Assembly: GCA_021806055.1 (NCBI GenBank)
Contig: JAJZYE010000087.1
Span: 1 to 5,285 of the forward strand
Length of the DNA stretch: 5,285 nucleotides
Direction of reading: 5' to 3'
Source of the DNA: Actinomycetes bacterium
GTDB lineage: Bacteria; Actinomycetota; Acidimicrobiia; Acidimicrobiales; RAAP-2
The position numbers and the translations under genes are program-made. Below the pieces are notes generated by a model. The model had not been told where the DNA came from, searched no databases, and saw only the letters and a list, made by a program, of their open reading frames with translations. Of the stretch, positions 5,261-5,285 are shown one piece after another. Position 1 is the stretch's first letter. Each line of letters starts with the position of its first letter.

Positions 5261-5272
5261 GAGGTGTGCACT

Positions 5273-5285
5273 ATGGCTTCCGAAA
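5273..5285 (+). CDS. Start of a protein gene cut by the window end
   Basis: An ATG at 5273 begins M-A-S-E and runs out of the window. It is preceded by AAGAGGTG (SD core GAGGTG, 5261-5266) six bases away, a near-ideal Shine-Dalgarno sequence, and by an AT-rich promoter-like region. Nothing can be said of the product. Its divergent arrangement with the beta-lactamase-fold gene hints at shared regulation. Confidence 0.6.

Larger units (their letters stand above)
5129..5272. promoter_or_regulatory. AT-rich divergent intergenic promoter region
   Basis: These 144 bases separate the minus-strand hydrolase gene from a plus-strand gene that starts at 5273, so they should carry both promoters. The part from about 5205 to 5260 is strikingly AT-rich for this window. 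GTATT-like units recur there (5217, 5226, 5245), and CGTATT occurs twice, starting 28 bases apart at 5216 and 5244, which could be operator half-sites. The recurrence may simply reflect AT-rich composition. Confidence 0.55.

Noticed and set aside
1..5285. Mobile element, tRNA, CRISPR array or defence system
   Set aside because: No transposase, integrase, terminal repeats, tRNA-like cloverleaf, repeat-spacer array or defence-associated domain could be seen on either strand. The genes are ordinary housekeeping or envelope families.

Overview
The window is GC-rich DNA with a strong G/C bias at third codon positions. Signal peptides and membrane anchors are of bacterial type, a Thr/Pro linker rich in TTT and VAP units is present, and two TANNNT-type boxes sit 6-7 bases before an ATG. 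Together these suggest a high-GC actinobacterium. The linker style would fit an Acidimicrobiia-like lineage, but that placement is a guess.

Layout, left to right. (1) Bases 2-436, plus strand: the 3' part of a GNAT N-acetyltransferase gene cut by the window edge. (2) Bases 454-2199, minus strand (possibly starting as far out as 2304): a large secreted, membrane-anchored SGNH/GDSL hydrolase that converges on the GNAT gene across 17 bases holding a short inverted repeat. (3) Bases 2201-2296, minus: a possible 31-codon leaderless ORF whose stop lies one base before a GTG start of the hydrolase. (4) Bases 2343-3842, minus: a class B penicillin-binding protein (transpeptidase). (5) Bases 3843-4177: a 335-base gap with a plausible -10 element, several inverted repeats and tiny ORFs of doubtful status. 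(6) Bases 4178-5128, minus: a cytoplasmic serine hydrolase of the class A beta-lactamase/PBP fold. (7) Bases 5129-5272: a conspicuously AT-rich divergent promoter region. (8) Bases 5273-5285, plus: the first codons of a gene with a textbook Shine-Dalgarno, cut by the window end.

The PBP and the SGNH hydrolase lie in the same direction with a short gap, and both act outside the membrane. A cell-envelope pair (peptidoglycan cross-linking plus removal of an ester group from an envelope polymer or substrate) is a reasonable inference, but no substrate can be read from the sequence. The beta-lactamase-fold gene has its own leader and strong ribosome binding site. It lacks a signal peptide and the deacylation glutamate of true class A beta-lactamases, so it is probably not a resistance enzyme. 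I found no CRISPR array, transposase, integrase, RNA gene or clearly new multi-gene system. The unusual points are small: altered active-site motifs, possible leaderless upstream ORFs, and the arrangement of the hydrolase's membrane tail.
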